Positions 51,894 through 60,590 of a stretch of DNA of 64,000 bases are shown one piece after another (position 1 is the stretch's first letter; each line of letters opens with the position of its first letter). Source of the stretch: Streptomyces jeddahensis (GTDB lineage Bacteria > Actinomycetota > Actinomycetes > Streptomycetales > Streptomycetaceae); NCBI RefSeq assembly GCF_001642995.1, contig NZ_LOHS01000084.1, positions 62,001-126,000 on the forward strand, written 5' to 3'. The notes under the pieces are model-generated. The model saw only the letters and a program-made list of their open reading frames with translations. It did not search any database and was not told the origin of the DNA. Both the position numbers and the translations under genes were made by a program.

Positions 51894-52529
51894 TCAGCGG
51901 CGGCGGCCCCACGACACGATGTCGACGAGACGCCCTCCGTCGTCGTACAGGGCCGCGGTGTCGGACCGGTTGTCCCAGACGTAGCGACGGCGGTCCTGGT
52001 AGACGTCGTAGCGGGTGTCACGGCCGACGCCGGTGTGGACGCGGACGGTGGAGCCGGCCGCCAGCCGCAGGTAGCCGAAGCGGTAGCGGACACCGTCCTC
52101 GTTGCGCAGGGTCCAGCCGACCAGGTTGACGGCCCTGCGAGAGGTGTTGACGATCTCGACCCACTCGCCGTTCAGGGACCAGTTGGAGCCGTCGTCGAAG
52201 CCCGGGCTGTCGGCCTGGACGTCTCTGATCACGACCGCGGAGTACGGCGTGCGGTCGTGACGGCCGGGGCGGCCGTCGCCGGGGAACGGGTCCCGGTGGT
52301 CGCGGCCGAAGCCGTCGCCCGGGAACGGGTCCCGGTGGTCACGGCCGAAACCGTCGCCGGGGAACGGGTCGCGGTGGTGCCGCCCGGGGAAGTCGTCGGA
52401 CGAGTGCTGTGCGCGGTGGTGACGGCCGGGGCCGTCGGCGGCGGCGGCGGAGACCGTGGCGGCGCCGACCAGGCAGCCGGCGGCGAGCGCGGCGGCCGTG
52501 AACCGGCGGGCGATGACAGAAGCAGACAA
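51894..52529 (-). CDS. Secreted lamin-tail-domain protein with His/Asp/Pro repeats
   Basis: A 211-residue exported protein. TTG 52529 is chosen because AGGGAG lies six bases before it; TTG 52544 is also open. The signal peptide is RRFTAAALAAGCLVGAATVS-AAA. Then come three copies of the 13-residue unit FGRDHRDPFPGDG (39-bp DNA repeats), then a lamin-tail domain (VQADSPGFDDGSNWSLNGEWVEIVNTSRRAVNLVGWTLRN ... WDNRSDTAALYDDGGRLVDIVSWG, given here in outline). LTD proteins are extracellular and often bind DNA or surfaces. The histidine/aspartate repeats could bind metal. Confidence 0.85.
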   Translation of the reverse strand: MSASVIARRFTAAALAAGCLVGAATVSAAAADGPGRHHRAQHSSDDFPGRHHRDPFPGDGFGRDHRDPFPGDGFGRDHRDPFPGDGRPGRHDRTPYSAVVIRDVQADSPGFDDGSNWSLNGEWVEIVNTSRRAVNLVGWTLRNEDGVRYRFGYLRLAAGSTVRVHTGVGRDTRYDVYQDRRRYVWDNRSDTAALYDDGGRLVDIVSWGRRR

Positions 52530-53039
52530 CTGATGCTCCCTCAAGTCGTGCAGGCTGACCCGTTCTCGAGTCGGCCGTGCGGTTCGGCGTCTCGACCCCG
52601 GTGGGGCCGAGGACCATCACTGTGGAGCCGCGCGTCTGCTGAACACCGGAATGACGTTTCATGTTTCTAAAAGCGGACATTTCCGTAACCGTCTGTTTCA
52701 TGGGGCACCTAGGTTCCCGCCACATGGCCCTGACAATCACTGACGGCTACACCGACCCGTGCGGCAGCGACGACAAGCCCTTGCCGGCTCCGCCATGCAC
52801 ACGTCCGGCCTTCCAGCGCACATCTCCCCTGCGCAAACCCGGACTTGTAACAGCAGCACCAGATCGGCATTCGCACGCACGCACAACAAGACGGCATGTG
52901 CTCGATTGGAGGGCCTGTCAGAGCGCCAGGCGGCGAAGGCCGGTGCCTGCGCGAGCTTACGGTCGTTCCGGCTTGCGAGCGAGGAGAGAAGCGACCGTCC
53001 GCTTCGCCCCTTCGCCGGGCTGTTGCACCAGTCGGGCAG
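52530..53039. other. Gene-free stretch
   Basis: About 500 bp with no convincing coding frame. It holds the promoter of the lamin-tail gene and perhaps the eroded 5' part of the TetR pseudogene that follows. An AT-richer patch (TTTCATGTTTCTAAAAGC) lies at about 52659-52676. Confidence 0.4.
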
Positions 53040-53625
53040 TCACCATGAGTCCCGCCTGGCCCAACAATTCAGCGATGTGTCGGTGGCTCAGGTGGCCGAG
53101 GGGGCCGAGGTGTCCAAACGCACGCTCTTCGCGTACTTCCCGACAAAGGAAGACCTCCTGGTCCATCGCCTCGCCGACCACGAGACGGAGATCGCGCGCG
53201 TCGTACGGGCCCGCCCGCCCGGCACCGCGCCGCTGGCCGCGGTGCGGCGAGCACTTCCGCACAGGGCTGCGCGAACGGGACCCGATCACGGGGCTCAACG
53301 ACCATCCCCAGGTGCGCAGGCTGCACCGCATGATCCTCGAGGCGCCCTCGCTGGTGGCCCGGATGGAACGGTTCAAGACCGGCGCCGAACGCGCACTCGC
53401 CCAGGCGCTGCAGGAAACGGCGGACACTCCGGAACTCACCGCGCGGCTTGCAGCCGTCCAGATCGTCGGGGCCCAGTGGGCGCTGGCACAGGACAACGCC
53501 GACCGCCTGGCGTACGGGGAGTCGGCCGACGAGCGCTATGCCGGTGCGGTGGCTGACGCGGAACACGCGTTCGCGCTGCTGGAGAACGGATTGCGGCAAC
53601 TGGCCCCGCGCAGTGACTCTTGGCA
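53040..53625 (+). pseudogene. TetR-family regulator with frameshift and lost start
   Basis: Frame one reads SDVSVAQVAEGAEVSKRTLF then AYFPTKEDLLVHRLADHETE, a clear TetR helix-turn-helix. At about 53247 it breaks; the next frame continues EHFRTGLRERDPITGLNDHP, LEAPSLVARMERFKTGAERA, and AVQIVGAQWALAQDNADRLA, the rest of the ligand domain. One extra C in GCGGCGAG explains the shift. The N-terminus before residue SDVS is not recognisable. Inactive unless the sequence is wrong. Confidence 0.8.
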
Positions 53626-53657
53626 TCCGGCAGCAGCGAGGGGCCTGGTTCGCAACT

Positions 53658-53699
53658 GCGTCCGATCTTCGCCGCGTGCGCGCGGCGAAGATCGGACGC
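53658..53699. terminator. Strong 19-bp hairpin between convergent genes
   Basis: GCGTCCGATCTTCGCCGCG pairs perfectly with CGCGGCGAAGATCGGACGC around the loop TGCG. It sits between the TetR pseudogene and the converging esterase, 15 bp from the latter's stop. Confidence 0.8.
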
Positions 53700-53713
53700 G
53701 CGCGTGGCCCGTC

Positions 53714-54703
53714 TCAGCCGAGGCCCCACCCGTGCCCCAGCCAGTAGGCCGCGCACATGTCGACGTCCAGGATGTACGCGCCTGCGGTGCCGCACTGCTG
53801 AGCACCGCTGCCCGGATCGACGGGCTGTCCGTGGCCCATGCCGGTGATGCTGTACGTCTCCACGACAGCCTTCCCGGCGGGGTCCCGGAAGACCTGGTGC
53901 GGGTAGCCCGCCACGGTGTCGCTGAGGTCAGCGGTCTGGTCCGCACCCTGCACGTTCGTCCACTGCTTCATCAGATCCGTCATGTTGACCGGCTTCACGG
54001 TGTAGTCGGCCGTCCCCTGAAAGACCGTCAGCGTGGGCCAAGGCCCGGTGTATCCGGGCCGGGCGGCCCGTACCCGGTCGCCCCACTGCTGGGCGGTCTG
54101 TGTGGCGCCGACGTACATGCACACGTACGGGGAGCCGGCGGCCTGCGCGCATCCGTACGGCAGTCCGGCGACGACGCCGCCGGCGGTGAACTTCTCCGGG
54201 TACGTCGCCATCATCACGGCCGTCATGCCTCCGCCCGCGGAGAGGCCGGTGACATAGACGCGGGAGGCGTCGCCTGAGACGTCGGAGAGCTGCCGGTCGA
54301 CCATCTGCGCGATCGAGGCGGCCTCTCCCTGACCGCGCTGGATGTCGCCGGTCTGGAACCAGTTGAAGCAGGAGGACGCGTTGTTGGCGGTCTGCTGGTG
54401 CGGCAGGACGACGGAGAAGCCCCAGCGGTCGGCGAGCTCGGTCCAGCCGCTGCCGGTGCCGTATCCGGCGGCGTTCTGGGTACAGCCGTGCAGGGCCACG
54501 ACGACGGGCCGGCCGGCGGGCAGGCCGTCGGGGACGTAGCGGAACATCTTCAGGGCACCCGGGTTGGTGCCGAAGCCGGTGACCTCCTCGACGGACGCGG
54601 CGGAGGCCTGCGGCGCGGGGAGGAAGAGGACGCAGAGGACGGCGGCCAGCACGGCCATCAGTCGCCCGCGGGGACGGGGTGTTGCGGCTCTTGTGGGGGT
54701 CAT
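53714..54703 (-). CDS. Secreted PHB-depolymerase / feruloyl-esterase-like enzyme
   Basis: A 329-residue exported serine esterase from ATG 54703. The signal peptide ends near PAPQASA. Esterase_phb motifs: VVVALHGCTQNAAGYGTGSG, FSVVLPHQQTANNASSCFNWF, the nucleophile elbow GLSAGGG in VYVTGLSAGGGMTAVM, PTLTVFQGTADYTVKPVN and the histidine in ITGMGHGQPVDPG. The family cleaves short-chain polyhydroxyalkanoates or feruloyl esters of xylan. No carbohydrate-binding module. Confidence 0.93.
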   Translation of the reverse strand: MTPTRAATPRPRGRLMAVLAAVLCVLFLPAPQASAASVEEVTGFGTNPGALKMFRYVPDGLPAGRPVVVALHGCTQNAAGYGTGSGWTELADRWGFSVVLPHQQTANNASSCFNWFQTGDIQRGQGEAASIAQMVDRQLSDVSGDASRVYVTGLSAGGGMTAVMMATYPEKFTAGGVVAGLPYGCAQAAGSPYVCMYVGATQTAQQWGDRVRAARPGYTGPWPTLTVFQGTADYTVKPVNMTDLMKQWTNVQGADQTADLSDTVAGYPHQVFRDPAGKAVVETYSITGMGHGQPVDPGSGAQQCGTAGAYILDVDMCAAYWLGHGWGLG

Positions 54704-54902
54704 GCCGCGGGACTGTAGAAGCAGGACCGGGCCGCCGATATGGAGCCGGACCCCACAACCGGCTTGGCCGAGCTGTGGGTCACGCGACCCCTGCCGACGG
54801 GGGCGACACGCGGGACGCGGAGGCGAGACCCCGTCGCGGTGTCCGGCAAATGCTGACACGCTCTCTCAGAAGCAGGCGGCAGGCAAGGAGATCGGAGCGC
54901 GC

Positions 54903-55901
54903 ATGACGACGGACCGGCGTACGGCGAGGGAGGCGTCACCGGCCGCCACGGGGGAGACGACGCGGGTGCCCGGAGTCGAGGTGAAGCCGGTCGCGGGTCA
55001 TATCGGTGCGGAGATCACGGGAGTCGACCTGGCGGAGCACCTGGATGAGGCGGTGGTCTCGGTGATCCGGGAGGCGGTCCTGCGCTGGAAGGTCGTCTTC
55101 TTTCGCGGGCAGCGTCTGGACCACACCGGGCATGTGGCCTTCGCGCGCCGGTTCGGTGAACCCGTCGTCCTCAGGAAGCGCGGCAGCGCGTCGCCGCCGG
55201 ACGTCCCGGAGATCGAGACGACGGCCGACCGGCTGGAGCTGGGCGGGCGTTACGGCATGGAGCACTCCGAGTGGCTGCAGCGGCGCCGCCACACCCCGCT
55301 ACGGGGCTGGCACTGCGACCACGGAGCCCGTATCGACCCGCCGGCCGCCACGATCCTGCGTGCCGAGACCGTCCCGCCGTACGGCGGTGACACGACCTGG
55401 TCCAACCTGGCGTCCGCGTACGCAGGGCTGTCCAAGCCGGTACGCGACTTCGTGGACGGGTTGCGAGCCGAACACCGGCTGGGCGTCGGCTATCAGGCGC
55501 GGCCGGGTGACGACGCCTACGTGCGTCATCTGCTCGACCATCAGGTCGCGTCGGTGCATCCGCTGGTGCGGGTGCACCCCGAGACGGGTGAGCGGGTGCT
55601 GTTCGTCAACGGCTACTACCTCGAGCAGATCCAGGACGTCTCGCGTGCGGAGAGCCGGCTCCTGCTGGAGATGCTGCTTGAACAGGCGACCCGGCCCGAG
55701 TACACGGTCCGCTTCCGCTGGGAGCCGGGCAGCGTGGCCTTCTGGGACAACCGCTCCACCATCCATCTGGCCCCCGGCGACACCGCCCACCTCGACCATC
55801 CGCGGGTCATGCACCGGGTGATGCTGGCCGGTGACGTACCGGTCGGGGTGGACGGAAAGCCTTCGGAGGCGGTCGTCGGCAGTGAACCGGGGCGCTGGTG
55901 A
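54903..55901 (+). CDS. TauD/TfdA-family 2-oxoglutarate dioxygenase
   Basis: A 332-residue enzyme from ATG 54903 (AAGGAG upstream). Iron ligands H137-C-D139 (GWHCDHGARIDPP) and H304 in RVMHRVMLAGD; VVFFRGQRLDHTGHVAFARR and WEPGSVAFWDNRSTIHLAPG are typical of the family, which includes alkylsulfatases and taurine and alpha-ketoglutarate-dependent sulfonate enzymes. The substrate is unknown; the neighbouring gene encodes a ComB-like sulfolactate phosphatase homologue, a loose sulfonate link. Confidence 0.92.
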   Translation: MTTDRRTAREASPAATGETTRVPGVEVKPVAGHIGAEITGVDLAEHLDEAVVSVIREAVLRWKVVFFRGQRLDHTGHVAFARRFGEPVVLRKRGSASPPDVPEIETTADRLELGGRYGMEHSEWLQRRRHTPLRGWHCDHGARIDPPAATILRAETVPPYGGDTTWSNLASAYAGLSKPVRDFVDGLRAEHRLGVGYQARPGDDAYVRHLLDHQVASVHPLVRVHPETGERVLFVNGYYLEQIQDVSRAESRLLLEMLLEQATRPEYTVRFRWEPGSVAFWDNRSTIHLAPGDTAHLDHPRVMHRVMLAGDVPVGVDGKPSEAVVGSEPGRW

Positions 55902-55960
55902 GGCCGGTCTGCCGCCGCAGAACGGGTCCCGCACGAACCTGATCGCGGATGCAGCCGTGA

Positions 55961-55991
55961 CGGCGGAGCCTTCGATGACCCTCCTCCGCCG
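55961..55991 (+). terminator. Hairpin after the TauD gene
   Basis: CGGCGGAG and CTCCGCCG form an 8-bp stem around a 15-base loop, 60 bp past the stop and before the ComB-like gene. Confidence 0.35.
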
Positions 55992-56016
55992 ACGGTGGCT
56001 GGGATGATCGTCGGCC

Positions 56017-56775
56017 ATGGATGACAACTGTTTTCTGCAGGCAGGACATGGGGCGCGTTTCGACTGGGGTCCCGTGGGAGCGGAGCGTCTCGCACCAGAT
56101 GTCGCGTGTCTGGTGGTCGTCGATGTGCTGTCGTTCACCACCGCGGTGACGGTCGCGGTCGAGTCCGGGATACGGGTCTTCCCGTACCGCTGGCGTGATG
56201 ACAGCGCTGCGTCCTTCGCCGACCGGATGGACGCCGTCTTGGCCGTGGGCCGCCGGAAGACCACCACAACGGAGCCCTGGTCGCTCTCTCCGGCCGCTTT
56301 GCGACGCGCCCCCTTCACCCCTCGTCTGGTCCTCCCGTCGCCCAACGGATCAGCCATAGCAGCAGCGGCCGACGGGGCCGTCGTGGTGGCGGGTTCGCTG
56401 CGGAACGCAACTGCCGTCGGCCGGTGGCTCGCCACGCACGGTTATGGGACAGCCGAGCGCCCTGTCGGGGTGATCGCCGCGGGTGAGCGGTGGCCCGACG
56501 GCAGCCTCCGGCCGGCGCTCGAGGACCTGCTCGGTGCGGGAGCGGTGCTCGCCGCACTGCGGGAGCATGGAGGCGGCACCCCGTCGCCGGAGGCCGCCGT
56601 GGCGGCTGCGGCCTTCGCGGGGACTACGGATGTGAGTGCCGCGGTCGCAGCCAGCGCCTCCGGACGGGAACTCGCCGACGCGGGTTTCGCCGACGATGTC
56701 GCTGTCTCGACGGAGCTGGACGCCTGCACGGTGGTTCCGGTACTCACTGGCGGGGCCTTCGCAGCCGCTGAATGA
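56017..56775 (+). CDS. 2-phosphosulfolactate phosphatase-like protein (ComB family)
   Basis: A 252-residue protein. FDWGPVGAERL, CLVVVDVLSFTTAVTVAVES, LVLPSPNGSAIAAAA, VVVAGSLRNATAVGRWL and VGVIAAGERWPDGSLRPALEDLLGAGAVLAAL match ComB, the Mg-dependent phosphatase of coenzyme M synthesis. Streptomyces lack coenzyme M, so bacterial members probably have another phosphosulfonate or phosphate-ester substrate. GATGAT ends eight bases before ATG 56017 and no Shine-Dalgarno is seen, so it may be leaderless. Confidence 0.88.
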   Translation: MDDNCFLQAGHGARFDWGPVGAERLAPDVACLVVVDVLSFTTAVTVAVESGIRVFPYRWRDDSAASFADRMDAVLAVGRRKTTTTEPWSLSPAALRRAPFTPRLVLPSPNGSAIAAAADGAVVVAGSLRNATAVGRWLATHGYGTAERPVGVIAAGERWPDGSLRPALEDLLGAGAVLAALREHGGGTPSPEAAVAAAAFAGTTDVSAAVAASASGRELADAGFADDVAVSTELDACTVVPVLTGGAFAAAE

Positions 56776-57022
56776 CGTCAGCCGGGGCGGCCAGACACCA
56801 GATGGGCTGGACCTGAGCCCCCATCAGCCGGACAGCCATGACGCGTGGGTGCCGCTCGTCGCAGCCCAACGGGGACTGCGCCGACCGTGCGGGGTTCGCC
56901 CCCTCCGGTGGCCGAGCGGCCGGCCATGCGCCGCGGCCGGACCTGGAGCGGCCCGCCGGGCTGCGGGCCGGGGCGCCGAGCTGCGGGCCAAGGGCGCAGA
57001 GCCGAGCCGATAAGCTGACGCC

Positions 57023-57595
57023 ATGCCGTCCGCCCGCCGTACCGCCCGACAGACTGACCTACTGGAGCGCCTGGTGGCGCTGCTGGCGGCGGAGGGGTTC
57101 GCCTCATTCACTCTCGACGACCTGGCCGAGCGGTTGCACTGCTCGAAGACCACGCTGTACCAGCTCGCCGGGAGCAAGCAGGATCTGGTGAGGGAAGCGG
57201 TCAAGCACTACTTCCGTACCGCGGCCGAGGCCGTCGAGAAGAAGGTCGCGGACACCACCGCCCCGTCGGACCGCGTACTGGCCTATCTCAACGCGGTGGC
57301 CGAACAGCTCAGGCCGCTGTCCCGGCAGTTCCTCGACGACATGGCGGGCTTCCGGCCCGCCCGCGACGTGTACGAGGCGAACACGAGGCTCGCCGCCGAC
57401 CGGGTACGGCAGCTGATCACCGAGGGCGTGACCGAAGGCGTCTTCCGGGATGTGCACGCGGCGTTCGTGGGCGAGGTCGCGGCCGCCACCATGCAGCAGA
57501 TCCAGCGGGGCGAGGTGGCCGCACGGACGGGTCTCAGTGACTCCGAGGCATACGCGGAACTGGCGTCGCTGATCGTGCACGCCGTCTCGTCCTGA
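57023..57595 (+). CDS. TetR/AcrR-family regulator
   Basis: A 190-residue protein. DNA-binding part: ERLVALLAAEGFASFTLDDLAERLHCSKTTLYQLAGSKQDLVREAV; then a helical ligand domain (FLDDMAGFRPARDVYEANTR, ATMQQIQRGEVAARTGLS). It lies 198 bp upstream of, and in the same direction as, an acyl-CoA dehydrogenase. The strong dyad at 57738-57779 between them is its likely operator, as in TetR regulators of fatty-acid and terpenoid catabolism that sense acyl-CoAs. Confidence 0.92.
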   Translation: MPSARRTARQTDLLERLVALLAAEGFASFTLDDLAERLHCSKTTLYQLAGSKQDLVREAVKHYFRTAAEAVEKKVADTTAPSDRVLAYLNAVAEQLRPLSRQFLDDMAGFRPARDVYEANTRLAADRVRQLITEGVTEGVFRDVHAAFVGEVAAATMQQIQRGEVAARTGLSDSEAYAELASLIVHAVSS

Positions 57596-57737
57596 CCTGC
57601 GCCAAGCCAGGGAATTCACCCACCGGCGGAGACCGACCTTCCTCGAACCGGCGCCCACGGCCGTACCTGTCGCGGTCGCGGGTTCTTCGGTCCCGGACGG
57701 TTTCGGGCTCCTTCGGGCTGCTTCAGACCCCCGCAGC

Positions 57738-57779
57738 GAGTACGCATAATGATACTCTCGTACTCACCACAGTATCATT
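57738..57779. promoter_or_regulatory. Nested inverted repeats before the acyl-CoA dehydrogenase
   Basis: Perfect arms AATGATACT (57748-57756) and AGTATCATT (57771-57779) are 14 bases apart. A second perfect pair, GAGTAC (57738-57743) and GTACTC (57760-57765), interleaves with it. The dyad ends just before the ribosome site GGAGG at 57784-57788. Two TetR dimers could bind, one per pair. Confidence 0.75.
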
Positions 57780-57793
57780 TCGCGGAGGCCCCG

Positions 57794-58975
57794 ATGCCCG
57801 CCACCCGCACACTGCCGACCCCTGAGGCCGCCGACCTCATCGACCTCACCCGCTCGCTGGCCGCGAAGGAACTCGCGCCCAGGGCGGCCGATGCGGAGGC
57901 CGACGAGAGGTTCCCGCGTGAGGTCTTCCGGACACTCGGCCGCGCGGGACTGCTCGGCCTGCCCTACCCCGAGGAGTACGGCGGCGGCGGTCAGCCGTAC
58001 GAGGTCTACCTCCAGGTAGTCGAAGAGCTCGCGGCCGTCTGGTCGAGTGTCGCGGTCGGGGTCTCCGTGCACGCGCTCTCCTGCTTCGGCCTCGCGACGT
58101 ACGGCACGACGGCGCAGAAGAAGGAGTGGCTGCCCGACATGCTCGGCGGCGAGCTGCTCGGCGCGTACTGCCTGTCGGAGCCGCACGCCGGCTCCGACCC
58201 CGCGGCCATGCGCACCCGCGCCGTCCGCGAAGGCGACCACTATGTGCTGCACGGCGCCAAAGCCTGGACCACACATGGCGGTCACGCGGACTTCTACACC
58301 GTCATGGCCCGTACCTCGAACGACCGCTCACACGGGATCTCGTGCTTCCTGATACCGGCGGACACTCCCGGCCTGACCGCCGACCCACCCGAGCACAAGA
58401 TGGGCCTGACCGGATCGGCCACCGCCACCATGCACCTGGACGGCGTCCGCGTCCCCGTCCACCGCCGCATCGGCGAGGAGGGGGAGGGGCTGCGGATCGC
58501 CCTCGCCTCACTGGACTCCGGCAGGCTCGGCATCGCCGCCGTCGCCACGGGACTGGCCCAGGGCGCCTTCGACCACGCCGTCCGCTACGCCCAAGAGCGC
58601 GAGACCTTCGGCAAACCGATCATCGACCATCAAGGCCTGGGATTCGTCCTGGCCGACATGGCCGCCGCGATCGAGTCCGCCCGGGCCACCACGTTGTCCG
58701 CCGCGCGGCTGAAGGACCACGGCCTGCCCTTCACCCGTGAGGCCTCCATAGCCAAACTCCTCGCCACGGACAACGCGATGAAGGTCACCACCGATGCGGT
58801 GCAGGTGCTCGGCGGCTACGGCTACACCCGTGACTTCCCCGTGGAGCGCCATATGCGCGAGGCCAAGGTCATGCAGATCTTCGAAGGCACCAACCAGATC
58901 CAGCGCATGGTCATCAGCCGCGCCCTCAAGCAGCCCGCGAAAGGAACCATCACCGTGCTCGGCAAGGAGAACTGA
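57794..58975 (+). CDS. Acyl-CoA dehydrogenase
   Basis: A 393-residue flavoenzyme from ATG 57794 (GGAGG six bases upstream). Signatures: GLLGLPYPEEYGGGG, YCLSEPHAGSDPAAMRT, KAWTTHGGHADFYTVMART, QERETFGKPIIDHQGLGFVLADM and the C-terminal QVLGGYGYTRDFPVERHMRE with the catalytic glutamate in MQIFEGTNQIQRMVISR. It oxidises an acyl-CoA to the enoyl-CoA. Full length. No other beta-oxidation gene follows. Confidence 0.95.
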   Translation: MPATRTLPTPEAADLIDLTRSLAAKELAPRAADAEADERFPREVFRTLGRAGLLGLPYPEEYGGGGQPYEVYLQVVEELAAVWSSVAVGVSVHALSCFGLATYGTTAQKKEWLPDMLGGELLGAYCLSEPHAGSDPAAMRTRAVREGDHYVLHGAKAWTTHGGHADFYTVMARTSNDRSHGISCFLIPADTPGLTADPPEHKMGLTGSATATMHLDGVRVPVHRRIGEEGEGLRIALASLDSGRLGIAAVATGLAQGAFDHAVRYAQERETFGKPIIDHQGLGFVLADMAAAIESARATTLSAARLKDHGLPFTREASIAKLLATDNAMKVTTDAVQVLGGYGYTRDFPVERHMREAKVMQIFEGTNQIQRMVISRALKQPAKGTITVLGKEN

Positions 58976-59199
58976 GGCAGCTCGACAACACGGCGGCTCT
59001 CGCCAACTGCCGTGTGTCCTCATCGGCGGCAGCTCCTCGGCGTCGCGACCGTGGTTCTCCCCCTGGGGTGTCGTGTGCCCCCAGGGTCGGGCGGACCCGC
59101 GGCCGATTGGATACGCGAGCGGTGCCTCGCCTCTGGGCGCTCGCCGTCACCGACGCGGGCGAACAATAGTTAGCGCGGCGGTTACGGCCGGTGCCGGAG

Positions 59200-59366
59200 C
59201 GCTGCGGCAAGTGGGCGGACAGCACCTGGCCCAGCGCCAGCACGCTCAGGCCGAACATCAGGATGCCCAGGGGGACATGGAGCGACGGCATGTGCGCGAT
59301 GCCTAGCACCACCTGCACCGAAGCGAGTCCGTGGGCCGAGAACGGACAGAGCTGACCCGGCGCCAT
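59200..59366 (-). pseudogene. Possible small membrane-protein remnant
   Basis: In the 500-bp gap 58976-59475 one minus-strand frame is hydrophobic and protein-like: AHGLASVQVVLGIAHMPSLH, then VPLGILMFGLSVLALGQVLS. It could be the last two helices of a four-helix membrane protein, starting at ATG 59366 or broken off upstream. Beyond residue 50 the frame is featureless. Nothing else was recognised in this gap. Confidence 0.35.
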
Positions 59367-59475
59367 ACATCTGCCTTGCCCCGGTTGGCCCCGGCCCTCC
59401 CGCGCGCCGCCGAACAACCTACGGACAATTGATGACCCGGCTGATCATCCCGTCCCCGCGCAGGGAGAGCATGGC

Positions 59476-60474
59476 ATGACCACAGTGAGAGACATCGATG
59501 CCCGCGGTATGCAGCACTGCGAGACGACAGCTCTGGGGGTGCTGCTGCGGCACCAAGGACTCGATCTGTCCGAGCCCATGCTCTTCGGGCTAGGCTCCGG
59601 TCTGTCCTTCATCTACTGGGACACCAAGAACATGGGCTTCCCCTTCCTCGGGGGACGGGTCAAGCCCTTCGACCTCACGAGAAACCTGGACACCAGACTC
59701 AAGCTGGAGCTCCTGGTCCAGGAGACCACCTCGCCCCGCAAGGCGTGGGAGAACGTGGTGGCCTCCATCAACGCCGGCCGCCCCGTCGGACTACAGCTCG
59801 ACAGTTACTACCTGGACTACTTCGGGTCGAAGGTGCACTTCGGCGGTCATGTCGTCGCCATGTACGGCTATGACGACCACGACGCCTACCTGGTGGACAC
59901 CGACCAGCAAGGCGGAGCGGTATCCACCAGCCTCACCAGCCTCGCCCAGGCCAGGGCCGCGCGCGGCCCGATGACCGCCAAACACCGGTCCTTCACGCTC
60001 ACCGCTCCGAAGAACCTGCCCTCCCCACAGGGCCACATCATTCCCGCCATCACCGCCTGCGCCGACGCCTTCCTCAACCCGCCCATCGCCAACCTCGGCC
60101 ACCGAGGCATCGAGAAGGCCGGCAAGCTGGTACGCACATGGCTCCAGCGGACCGACAACCCGCAGCGGGACCTGCCGCAGGCTGCCCTCTTGATGGAGAA
60201 GGCCGGCACGGGCGGCGCCCTGTTCCGTAACCTCTACCGCGACTTCCTCGCCGAATGCACCCAACTGCTCGACAACAGCCACCTGCGCACCGGACACAGG
60301 TTGTACGCCGAGGCAGCCACCCTGTGGACGGAAACCGCGGCACTGATCGCAGAAGCCGGTGAATCAGGCGATGCGCAGCGCCTCGTACAGGCAGGCACCG
60401 TCCTCAGCGATCTTTCACGCATAGAGCGCGAGGCCATGCAGGCGCTGAGCTGCCTGCGGAGCGAGGCCGTCTGA
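59476..60474 (+). CDS. BtrH N-terminal-domain protein
   Basis: A 332-residue protein from ATG 59476. Its first 170 residues show the BtrH-type fold: RGMQHCETTALGVLLRHQGL with a likely nucleophilic C15, LFGLGSGLSFIYW, DTRLKLELLVQETTSPRKAW, GRPVGLQLDSYYLDYFGSKV and HFGGHVVAMYGYDDHDAYLVD with a likely catalytic His and Asp. In butirosin biosynthesis BtrH transfers an acyl chain from a carrier protein to the aminoglycoside. The second half (DUF4872-like) is helical. No biosynthetic cluster is nearby. Confidence 0.85.
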   Translation: MTTVRDIDARGMQHCETTALGVLLRHQGLDLSEPMLFGLGSGLSFIYWDTKNMGFPFLGGRVKPFDLTRNLDTRLKLELLVQETTSPRKAWENVVASINAGRPVGLQLDSYYLDYFGSKVHFGGHVVAMYGYDDHDAYLVDTDQQGGAVSTSLTSLAQARAARGPMTAKHRSFTLTAPKNLPSPQGHIIPAITACADAFLNPPIANLGHRGIEKAGKLVRTWLQRTDNPQRDLPQAALLMEKAGTGGALFRNLYRDFLAECTQLLDNSHLRTGHRLYAEAATLWTETAALIAEAGESGDAQRLVQAGTVLSDLSRIEREAMQALSCLRSEAV

Positions 60475-60590
60475 CGCTGCTCACTGGGCACTCGATCGAC
60501 CTCACCCAGGCCTAACGAGTACTGGAGGAGACACACGTAGTCGGGTTGGCCATCCTGTCGGGAAACCCAAGTGCCCGGAGGCTGTCGCTC

